DNA of 64,000 nucleotides from Spirochaetaceae bacterium (GTDB taxonomy: Bacteria > Spirochaetota > Spirochaetia > Treponematales > Breznakiellaceae), in assembly GCA_031278215.1 (NCBI GenBank), contig JAITKV010000034.1, positions 1-64,000 of the forward strand. The letters run 5' to 3'. The first letter of the stretch is position 1. Each line of letters begins with the position of its first letter. The notes beneath the pieces are model-generated. The model did not search any database. It saw only the letters and a list, made by a program, of their open reading frames with translations, and was not told the DNA's origin. Of the stretch, positions 42,119 to 49,102 are shown piece after piece. A program made the position numbers and the translations under genes.

Positions 42119-43035
42119 CTTTGATTTCCGTTGAAATGTATAATTATATTAACAAACGGAAGTTTAACCGTCAGAGATGTATTTCCGCCAATTATTTTAC
42201 ACTCCATTCCGATAGGACCATGAAATCTTCCCATAGTTACGGAGTCAAGAATTTCACTTCCCTTAAAATGTATACCTAAACCAGTATTACCCAAAAGTTT
42301 ATCACCGCTAAATGAATCAACAATAAAACCAACCGTCCATCCAATTTTATCAGAGAAAGTAATTCCCGTCTTTTCCCCAACTTTTTCCAATGTTTCATTT
42401 ACTTTGTCGGCAACTTTTTCTCCGGGCGTTTTAGGAGGAATTTCGTTTTTTGGCTTATTTTGCCCATCACTCCCACTCAACCCCCAGGGATCCACCCAAT
42501 TTACCGGGTCGTTGTTTACGTACGCAAACCAGTTGTTGCCGTCCCGTACCGGGTCTGTTGTCGTAAACCGCGCCGTAGCAGGGGCATAGTCCCGGTAGCC
42601 GTAGTTGTATAAGCCCGTCCGGGTGTCGTAGGGTTTCCCCGTGTAGCCCCGGTTCATGCCGCTTTCCAAGTCGCCTTTGTGGGGCCTTCCGAACGCGTCG
42701 TACTCGTACCGGTCTTCCAGAACCCCCAACTCGTTGGTGCTTGAGCGCACGCTCCCCAGGATGTCCGTCCCCAGGTACACGGTTCCACCGACGGCTCCAC
42801 CGATGGTTCTACCGACGGCGCCGCCGCGGGTCCCGGCGCTGGCGCTCCGGCTTGTCGCTGCCGCCTCCCCGTTCCCGTACAGGGTTATGCGTATCCCTTC
42901 ATACCGGGCGGTCTGTCCTGCCGTGGAATTCCCCGTACTCCTTGTCCGGCTTGCCGTACTCCTTGTCCGGCCTTCCTGTCCCTCGCTCAGCCACCGGTAC
43001 CGCTCCCCCGTGGATAACCTATTCCGCATATTCAT
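42115..43035 (-). CDS. Rhs module 4: core fragment with C-terminal domain
   Basis: A 306-residue frame. Rhs similarity starts abruptly at STGERYRWLSEGQEGR, right where the preceding gene ends (43019), so the core was spliced into that gene's tail. Core segments follow (TARYEGIRITLYGNG, LGTDILGSVRSST, FAYVNNDPVNWVDPWGL). The C-terminal domain begins SGSDGQNKPKNEIPPK, then EKVGEKTGITFSDKIGW and GSEILDSVTMGRFHGPIGME. Its activity is unknown. Four-base overlap with its partner gene. Confidence 0.65.
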   Translation of the reverse strand: MNMRNRLSTGERYRWLSEGQEGRTRSTASRTRSTGNSTAGQTARYEGIRITLYGNGEAAATSRSASAGTRGGAVGRTIGGAVGGTVYLGTDILGSVRSSTNELGVLEDRYEYDAFGRPHKGDLESGMNRGYTGKPYDTRTGLYNYGYRDYAPATARFTTTDPVRDGNNWFAYVNNDPVNWVDPWGLSGSDGQNKPKNEIPPKTPGEKVADKVNETLEKVGEKTGITFSDKIGWTVGFIVDSFSGDKLLGNTGLGIHFKGSEILDSVTMGRFHGPIGMECKIIGGNTSLTVKLPFVNIIIHFNGNQR

Positions 43036-43609
43036 TAAGCCCTGATTCTCTTCTCACGGCTTCCACTCGATCGGATTCTTCCGGAGTCAGTTCCCTTACT
43101 TCAATACTTGTATCGTTTGATATTATAAATGCCCATAACTCTTCTTTTGCCGCAAGAGCAAGTTTCTCTCGTATCAGTAAACCGGTTTTCGCATACCAGA
43201 AATCAACCAGTTGATTATAAGTTGAAAGACACATGGAAAAAAAAGAATATTCTAGTAAAACAAGAATATTTACTTTTTCACGCATACCCCGGCTGGTACC
43301 AACAAATAATGTGTCAGCAACTTCATTTATTACAAACACCCCGTTTTCAAATGCGGGTTGACGTTTTATTAAACTGTTTTCAGTATAATAGTTGACAATA
43401 TTTGCTTTATACGCCGCCAGGGCCTTTTCGAGAAAAGTTAAAACATAATCATATTCTGCCTGTAAATCATCCGCATTCAAGCCTTGTTTTTGCTGGATAT
43501 ATTTTTTAGCTAAATAATAAGAAATATCTGGCGGCCAGAAATCATTTGCCACGCAATTGCTTGTGGTGATAACAGCTAATACCATACAAAGTGATACTCG
43601 GATAAGCAT
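43019..43609 (-). CDS. Secreted candidate immunity protein of module 5 (paralogue of 37255-37785)
   Basis: A 196-residue protein with a signal segment (VSLCMVLAVITTSNCVAN; the Cys could be a lipidation site). Conserved with the module-3 partner across LQAEYDYVLTFLEKALA, NSLIKRQPAFEN and TYNQLVDFWYAKTG. Its own Rhs gene (43620-44103) is reduced to a core piece and a short tail, so it may be an orphan immunity gene kept for protection. Its last 17 bases overlap the start of module 4. Confidence 0.65.
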   Translation of the reverse strand: MLIRVSLCMVLAVITTSNCVANDFWPPDISYYLAKKYIQQKQGLNADDLQAEYDYVLTFLEKALAAYKANIVNYYTENSLIKRQPAFENGVFVINEVADTLFVGTSRGMREKVNILVLLEYSFFSMCLSTYNQLVDFWYAKTGLLIREKLALAAKEELWAFIISNDTSIEVRELTPEESDRVEAVRRESGLNEYAE

Positions 43610-43619
43610 ATTACCTTCC

Positions 43620-44103
43620 TTAATTATTCAGGGAAACCCATTTTGGGCTGCTGTACCGGGATTTCCTGATACTTGGCCTTTCTTTGGCGGACTCAATGAT
43701 TGCGGCAAAGAAGGGGCTTGTAGTATTGTGCCAAGTGTAAGCCGTTTCTTGCGGGTTGTCAATAGAAATACTTTCCGGGTAAAATTTTGCCGTGGCGCAG
43801 ACTGCTTTGTTCTGCCCGTTTTCCGTATCAGCCGGTTCTCCCCATCGTACTCGTACTCTATCGTCCCCCACGGCGTCTTCTTGCTCGCACGGTTCCCGTT
43901 CCCGTCGTAGGTATAACTTTCGCGCCATACCATCCCCCACGCCCTTACCGCATTCCCCCGCCCCGGTCCCGCCTGGTTTAGCACGGTCCGTAACGCCGCC
44001 ACTTCCTCGCCACTATAACTGTACCGCTCCCCGGTCCCCTTGTCCACCGTAAAGTATATGCCCGCCTCTTCCGCTTCCGCCTGCCCCTCCGTCCACGGGT
44101 ACT
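43620..44103 (-). pseudogene. Rhs module 5: central core fragment, C-terminal domain mostly lost
   Basis: From 44103 (TEGQAEAEEAGIYFTVDKGTG) a core region not present in the other modules is readable: SYSGEEVAALRTVLNQAG, RESYTYDGNGNRASKKTPWG, IEYEYDGENRL. It meets the 93-bp repeat (43738-43830) and changes frame there. In the repeat's frame a 39-residue tail (SPFFAAIIESAKERPSIRKS) runs to a stop at 43620. No start codon with a ribosome site is evident. Confidence 0.6.
43734..43830. repeat. 93-bp junction repeat, copy B, with promoter
   Basis: The repeat is 43738-43830. TTGACA (43762-43757), 17 bases and TACACT (43739-43734) form the best of the three promoter versions; its -10 box extends into the unique left flank. 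Confidence 0.65.
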
Positions 44104-44184
44104 AGGTCGAGCCAAGTATCAAAGGTATCGTTTAGTCATAAATCAAATTACGATTAATGAAATTTAACTTATTGTCATTACAAA

Positions 44185-44667
44185 TTATCGAAAAAATAAG
44201 GATGTCCGCCTTATTCTAAAAGTTATTTTTTGATAATATTGGGCAAAAGTATCGTCAAATGATATATCCTTAATCGTTATTTGTAAGTTCCCTTTTCTAC
44301 TCCAAAAAAAATCTCCTGGAACACTAAAAAGCGGCCGCCCCCTCCCTAAAGCAACGCCTTCCAGAACAAATGAAAAACTTTTACTTTTTATTTTCCCCTT
44401 TTGATTCATTTCAACAATACAGGAAAAATAAATCGGTTCATCGTTTCTTCTTAGCCTTTCTATATCATAAGGTTCAAACCAGACTTCTATATGATGAAAC
44501 CCTGTGGCTAATTTATCAATGGTAATAGTTATGTCGTTATTTGCTTCCAGGTTATATTCTTTTTCACCCAATAATTCGGAACTTCCAAAACTATTTTGCC
44601 CAAATAATTTCAAAATTCCAAAGAGACAAAATGGAATTAAAAAAATTATTTTTTTTCGTATTTTCAT
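44185..44667 (-). CDS. Exported candidate immunity protein of Rhs module 6
   Basis: A 160-residue protein. Start at ATG 44667 gives a signal peptide (IIFLIPFCLFGILKLFGQ) and has GGAG upstream; a longer frame to 44715 lies inside the Rhs gene. The body is a beta-sandwich-like sequence (YNLEANNDITITIDKLATG, HHIEVWFEPYDIE). It begins four bases after the module-6 stop. Not recognised. 44104-44184 is AT-rich and empty. Confidence 0.6.
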   Translation of the reverse strand: MKIRKKIIFLIPFCLFGILKLFGQNSFGSSELLGEKEYNLEANNDITITIDKLATGFHHIEVWFEPYDIERLRRNDEPIYFSCIVEMNQKGKIKSKSFSFVLEGVALGRGRPLFSVPGDFFWSRKGNLQITIKDISFDDTFAQYYQKITFRIRRTSLFFR

Positions 44668-44671
44668 TTTC

Positions 44672-45303
44672 TTATTCTCCGCTCCAATTAGGCAGGTTTC
44701 TATCATCGTAATCATTCCCTGGATTCACCAGAACTTCGCCAAAAAAATGTTTCAGCGTCTCTCCGGGCCCTTTAATTGGATCATAGTAATCTTGATGGAC
44801 ATAAATCCCGTCTGCTTCCTGTGTTACATGATAACCGTCATCTACTCGTTGGTTCTTCCCATGAAATCCCAGATCATCAACAAAATTACCCCAAGGCTTG
44901 CCGGGTTCATAATTCCTTACAGATTCAGGTAAATCATTCCAGCTTTCTGCTATTTTTTCATGTATAAATAGATCTTTCGGACCATCGCGTTCCACTCTCT
45001 GTTGTCGTATAAAATCCATAAACTCATCAAATTCTTTCTTATCGCTGGCCGTCAACCCCCACAAATCCACCCAATTTACCGGGTCGTTGTTTACGTACGC
45101 AAACCAGTTATTGCCGTCCCGCACCGGGTCTGTTGTGGTAAACCGCGCCGTGGCAGGGGCATAGTCCCGATACCCGTAGTTGTATAGCCCTGTCGCGCTG
45201 GTGGTTGAACGCACGCTCCCCAGAATATCTTTTCCCAAGTATGCCATCCCCGTACTCCGGCTTAAGGCCACCGCTACCCCGTTCCAGTACAGCGGTACCG
45301 TTC
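44672..45303 (-). CDS. Rhs module 6: very short core with C-terminal domain
   Basis: Core similarity begins near 45303 (VTLY-type strand) without a clear start; the first usable codon is GTG 45271, giving 199 residues. An in-frame deletion joins LGSVRSTTSAT directly to GLYNYGYRDYAP, dropping the DAFGRP...GKPYD part. The cleavage motif reads DLWGL instead of DPWGL. The domain (FDEFMDFIRQQRVERDG, DDGYHVTQEADGIYVHQDY) is polar; function unknown. Confidence 0.6.
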
Positions 45304-45313
45304 TTTATTTTCG

Positions 45314-45904
45314 TTATTCAATGCTAATTCCAAATATTTTAAGCATTTCCTTTTGACTTGCAGTTTTAACATACTCAATGTATGACTTGTGCTCATCAGG
45401 TAGATTTAATTGCTGTAACTGAGCGAAATATAGTTCTTCGCCGTTGGTATCACCGATAAGTCGACTCAATAAATACATATTTTCAAAAATTGGAAGCTTA
45501 TCAGCTTTATCATCTAATTGTTTCTGATAAAAATCTATTGCGTTTTGATAGTAATCTTGTGCCATTTTGCGGTCGTTTTGTTGCAAACTTAATGCACATC
45601 CGGCAGCGTACATTTCCACATAATCAGGATACCTTTGAAGCACTTCATTTATCGTGGGCATAGCCATATTAAATTGCTCACTGCTAAGCAATAGTTGCAT
45701 TTTTATTGCATAATCAGTTTTCTTATGATGTTTTATGATACGCTGGTCCAATATATCGAAAGCTGCTTGTGTTTTTCGCGAATTGGTCGGGTCCATAAAA
45801 GCTGCTTGTATTACTTGTTGTTCTTCGTTTGTTATTATCTCTTTGCCTTCAGAACAAGAATTTAATAGTGTTAATGCAATAATAAGAAAAATGAAATTCC
45901 TCAT
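45314..45904 (-). CDS. TPR-like lipoprotein, candidate immunity of Rhs module 7
   Basis: A 196-residue lipoprotein (ALTLLNSC, Cys about 17). The helical body has TPR-like pairs (TINEVLQRYPDYVEMYAAG, RKMAQDYYQNAIDFYQKQL). Its ATG overlaps the module-7 stop (TAATG). The helical repeat type differs from the beta-rich partners of modules 2, 4 and 6. No named immunity family recognised. Confidence 0.62.
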   Translation of the reverse strand: MRNFIFLIIALTLLNSCSEGKEIITNEEQQVIQAAFMDPTNSRKTQAAFDILDQRIIKHHKKTDYAIKMQLLLSSEQFNMAMPTINEVLQRYPDYVEMYAAGCALSLQQNDRKMAQDYYQNAIDFYQKQLDDKADKLPIFENMYLLSRLIGDTNGEELYFAQLQQLNLPDEHKSYIEYVKTASQKEMLKIFGISIE

Positions 45905-47151
45905 TATTCTCTCCCTTTTGAAATGTTAATCGTTGTTGTATTTAAAGACGAAACTACAACCCAGCCTTCCGGGTTATTATAGCTATAACCAGTTCCCGAT
46001 ACTACAACTTTAACTTCTCCGGTTTTTGGAAGATTAAACGAAGCCTCGCCTATCATTCTGGATGTTGTGTTAATTAAATAGTCTTGTTTGGGTTCTTGCA
46101 ATGTTTTTGTTACGACTGATTTATTATCCACAACAAGCGTAGCTTGTCCAAAATATTGAATATCATCATGTTTAAGTTGTGGTCCAGAAATACTTATAAC
46201 TGTGACAGTAGCAGTAAAGTCATCTTGCCCTTGTTTTATCTCAGCATGTGTTAAAGTAGTATATCCCCCTGCAAAACCTTCTCCCTCAGCTAGGACATAT
46301 ACAATATGGTTTGTGGTAACAGATGTTAGACCCTTAGTATAATTATTTTCTACTTGTTGTCCAATTTGGAAGGAATTTCCCGATTGTTTTTCGCTGGCCG
46401 TCAACCCCCACAAATCCACCCAATTTACCGGGTCGTTGTTTACGTACGCAAACCAGTTATTGCCGTCCCGCACCGGGTCTACCGTGGTAAACCGCGCCGT
46501 TGCCGGCTGGTAGTCACGGTAGCCGTAGTTGTACATCCCCGTTGTCGCGTCATACGGCTTTCCCGTGTAGCCGAGGTTCATCCCGTTTTCAAGGCTGCCC
46601 CTGTGGGGCCTTCCGAACGCGTCGTATTCATACTTTTCTTCCAGCGCCCCTGTCGCTCTGGTGGTTGAACGCACGCTCCCCAGAATATCTTTTCCCAAGT
46701 ACGCCGTCCCCGTGCTCCGGCTTACGGCCACCGCTTCCCCTTTTCCGTACAGCGTTACGCTTATCCCTTCATACCGGGCGGTCTGTCCTGCCGTGGAATT
46801 CCCCGTACTCCGAGTCCGGCCTTCCTGCCCCTGCCTGCGGCTCTCCGCCATCCTCTCTTCTTGTCTTTGCTTAGTATAGCATACACCTGTTACCAGTGCA
46901 ATGGTTTTTATCCCGGCTAACGGGAACCGCTGGTTTTCGGCTTGCATAATTACCACTACCGGGAAGCGGCTGTCTTTTTTTCCCGGTTCTCCGCCGGGGC
47001 CGCTTTGTGCATCCATGAGTTCTATTCCAGATACGTGTTTTTTGGTGATTTTTAAATTAGTTGGCACTACGTTATAACTTAATTTTTCTTCCGTTTCCAT
47101 ATATTTTGTACCTATTACCATCCATATCATCAATAATAAAATGGTCTTCAT
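45904..47151 (-). CDS. Rhs module 7: core fragment with beta-rich C-terminal domain
   Basis: A 415-residue frame. The first 25 codons overlap the module-8 partner gene in another frame. Rhs similarity starts near 46835 (GQEGRTRSTGN). Core continues TARYEGISVTLYGKG, LGKDILGSVRSTTRATG, YEYDAFGRPHRG and DPVNWVDLWGL (Leu in the cleavage motif). The C-terminal 170 residues are Thr/Val-rich strands (TATVTVISISGPQLK, GEVKVVVSGTGYSYNN), resembling an Ig-like or adhesin domain more than an enzyme. Confidence 0.62.
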   Translation of the reverse strand: MKTILLLMIWMVIGTKYMETEEKLSYNVVPTNLKITKKHVSGIELMDAQSGPGGEPGKKDSRFPVVVIMQAENQRFPLAGIKTIALVTGVCYTKQRQEERMAESRRQGQEGRTRSTGNSTAGQTARYEGISVTLYGKGEAVAVSRSTGTAYLGKDILGSVRSTTRATGALEEKYEYDAFGRPHRGSLENGMNLGYTGKPYDATTGMYNYGYRDYQPATARFTTVDPVRDGNNWFAYVNNDPVNWVDLWGLTASEKQSGNSFQIGQQVENNYTKGLTSVTTNHIVYVLAEGEGFAGGYTTLTHAEIKQGQDDFTATVTVISISGPQLKHDDIQYFGQATLVVDNKSVVTKTLQEPKQDYLINTTSRMIGEASFNLPKTGEVKVVVSGTGYSYNNPEGWVVVSSLNTTTINISKGRE

Positions 47152-47641
47152 TGATAATTATTCTTCGACCATCTTTTTGTTTATAAGTTTGCATCCACAA
47201 CAATTCCCCATTTGAATCATCAAACGCATAAGCTTTTTCGGCAAAGACCAAAATAAAATAATTTTTTATCGAAAAAAAGTCCCTAAATCTAAAAAATCCA
47301 TCTTTTTCATAAGGGACATCTTGTTTGGTTTTGATATTGATAATAAGTGTATAACTAGCATATGCACCATCATTCATTTCTTCCATAATATTTATACCAC
47401 ATAAATTATTTTTCCTATTTACTGTAAGCAGTGATTCATATATAGGATATTCCATACCCCGTTTTTTGTATACAAAGAATTTTTTACAAAACTCAATAAT
47501 TCCATTTTCCCTAATTATTAATTTTTCATTCTCATTTAGTATTATCTCATATGGCAATTGAACTATTTTTGTTTCAGAAGCTTGTGTAAATGCGTTTGAG
47601 ATACAAGCTGTTATCATTAAGAAAAACATCGGTTGTTTCAT
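47072..47641 (-). CDS. Exported candidate immunity protein of Rhs module 8
   Basis: A 189-residue protein with a signal peptide (FFLMITACISNAFTQ). The body is AT-rich in DNA and beta-propeller-like (DGFFRFRDFFSIKNYFILVF, AFDDSNGELLWMQTYKQKDG). It begins 13 bases after the stop of the M23-peptidase Rhs module. As a periplasmic protein it could block a cell-wall peptidase. No known family recognised. Confidence 0.6.
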   Translation of the reverse strand: MKQPMFFLMITACISNAFTQASETKIVQLPYEIILNENEKLIIRENGIIEFCKKFFVYKKRGMEYPIYESLLTVNRKNNLCGINIMEEMNDGAYASYTLIINIKTKQDVPYEKDGFFRFRDFFSIKNYFILVFAEKAYAFDDSNGELLWMQTYKQKDGRRIIINEDHFIIDDMDGNRYKIYGNGRKIKL

Positions 47642-47654
47642 AAAACCTCCATTG

Positions 47655-48323
47655 TTAGTAATTGAAAATTTCAGTCGGATTAATTGTATTCTGACCCTCT
47701 CCTGCCCAAGAAGGAGTGTTTACACCATCAATTCTTACCATTAAATCCACATGAGGACCAGTTGAAGCGCCAGCTCCTGTAGTCCCGGGGGTACCTCCAC
47801 TTAAACCTATGACTTGTCCCGCTTCAACTCTGTCACCATTTTGAACATCTACCTGACTCATATGACTTGTAATAACTCTATAATTTCCATCAGGATTAAG
47901 ATTTGTTGACTCAGGATGAAGAGCGACAAACTGACCAAAAGTTGGCGTTTCTCCAATTACTACGGTTCCCGAAGCAGCCGCAATGACCGGTGTCCCTTGA
48001 GCAACACTAATATCTATTGATGTGTGGAATTGCGGTTCACCCGTGAACGGGTTATTTCTCATTCCGTAACCGCTTGAGATAGGTCCATTAACAGGGTTGA
48101 TCCATTCAGCAGGCGGTGTATTAGTACTTTGTCCTGTATCACTTGCCGTCAACTCCCAGGGATCAATCCAGTTCACCGGGTTGTTGTTTACGTACGCAAA
48201 CCAGTTATTGCCGTCCCGCACCGGGTCTGCCGTGGTAAACCGCGCCGTGGCGGGGGCATAGTCCCGGCAGCTGGGCCCTTCCCGTATCGTTTCAAAGCTT
48301 CTTCCGTCGTACAGCGTCCGCAT
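47655..48323 (-). CDS. Rhs module 8: short core fused to M23/LytM peptidase domain
   Basis: A 222-residue frame from ATG 48323; Rhs core similarity continues upstream to about 48555 without a clear start. A microhomology deletion joins the REGPS region directly to CRDYAPATARF. After WIDPWEL the C-terminal domain (residues about 75-222) is an M23 metallopeptidase: SGYGMRNNPFTGEPQFHTSIDI (HxxxD zinc pair), GTPVIAAASGTVV, VITSHMSQ, ENGQ-like GDRVEAGQVIGLSGGTPG, ASTGPHVDLMV. The usual HxH is H-V-D. Such enzymes cut peptidoglycan cross-bridges, so this is a likely cell-wall-degrading effector. Confidence 0.75.
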   Translation of the reverse strand: MRTLYDGRSFETIREGPSCRDYAPATARFTTADPVRDGNNWFAYVNNNPVNWIDPWELTASDTGQSTNTPPAEWINPVNGPISSGYGMRNNPFTGEPQFHTSIDISVAQGTPVIAAASGTVVIGETPTFGQFVALHPESTNLNPDGNYRVITSHMSQVDVQNGDRVEAGQVIGLSGGTPGTTGAGASTGPHVDLMVRIDGVNTPSWAGEGQNTINPTEIFNY

Positions 48324-48560
48324 CGTCTGCCCGCCTTCCTCCTGCGCCAGGGTCCGCCGCCCCAGCCCGTCGTATTCATGCCGGATTACCGTCCGATACC
48401 CGCTCGCCGTGTCCCGGACCTCCGCCTCCTCAAGCCGGTTCCGTCCGTTGTACCGGCCCCGGGCTATTTTATGGTAAGCCGTTTCTTGCGGGTTGTCAAT
48501 AGAAATACTTTCCGGGTAAAATTTTGCCGTGGCGCAGACTGCTTTGTTCTGCCCGCTTCT
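48324..48560 (-). pseudogene. 5' Rhs remnant of module 8 with junction repeat copy C
   Basis: The minus strand reads ARGRYNGRNRLEEAEV, YRTVIRHEYDGLGRRTLAQE in the same frame as the gene that follows. The 81-bp repeat (48475-48555) carries TTGACA (48499-48494), 17 bases, TACCAT (48476-48471). Right of 48556 similarity stops; 48556-48649 holds only a short hairpin CGCAAG/CTTGCG (48611-48629) before the fliJ stop. Confidence 0.6.
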
Positions 48561-48649
48561 CTATATTTTGACTTCAGAGTTCATGTTCGCGATCCGGTCC
48601 TAGGGATCCTCGCAAGGCGGATTCTTGCGTATGAATCTTTTCGCCCGCT

Positions 48650-49099
48650 CTAAACTCCCAGGGTAAGGGCTTTTCGTGCCGCGGCGCCGCTTGAAATATC
48701 GTCGATCATCTTAATTTCTTCCCGCAGGGCTGTTTTCCGGTATTCCTTTTGACGGCGTTCCTTAAGTTTATCAATTATCTTCCGGTCCCGGGAAGCTTCC
48801 AGGTATACTTTCCGCGCCTCTTCCACCGTCAGTTCCGCTTTGGCGGCGGCCTCTAAAAGGGCGTTCCGGGTTTGATCCAGCCTAAGTATGTACAGGTCGT
48901 AACTGCGTATTTCTGCCGCCCCGTGATCCTTCGCAAAACGGTTTCCCGCGGCCCTGGTTTTTTCTTCCGCCGCCGTTTTTATCCGCAGTTCCAGGGCCGA
49001 AAGGGCCCCCACCGCCCTGCCCAGTTCAACTTCTGTTTCCTGTTCCCGGTTTAAGCGAAGCTTTAGGATCTTTTCCAGTTCAAAGTTAAAACGTTTCAC
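48650..49099 (-). CDS. fliJ: Flagellar export chaperone-like protein FliJ
   Basis: A 149-residue coiled-coil protein beginning MKRFNFELEKILKLRLNREQE, typical for FliJ, which forms the central stalk on the FliI ATPase ring and escorts substrates in type III flagellar export. It is the last gene of the flagellar operon here, three bases after fliI. The Rhs array starts directly beyond it. Confidence 0.88.
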   Translation of the reverse strand: MKRFNFELEKILKLRLNREQETEVELGRAVGALSALELRIKTAAEEKTRAAGNRFAKDHGAAEIRSYDLYILRLDQTRNALLEAAAKAELTVEEARKVYLEASRDRKIIDKLKERRQKEYRKTALREEIKMIDDISSGAAARKALTLGV

Positions 49100-49102
49100 T
49101 GT

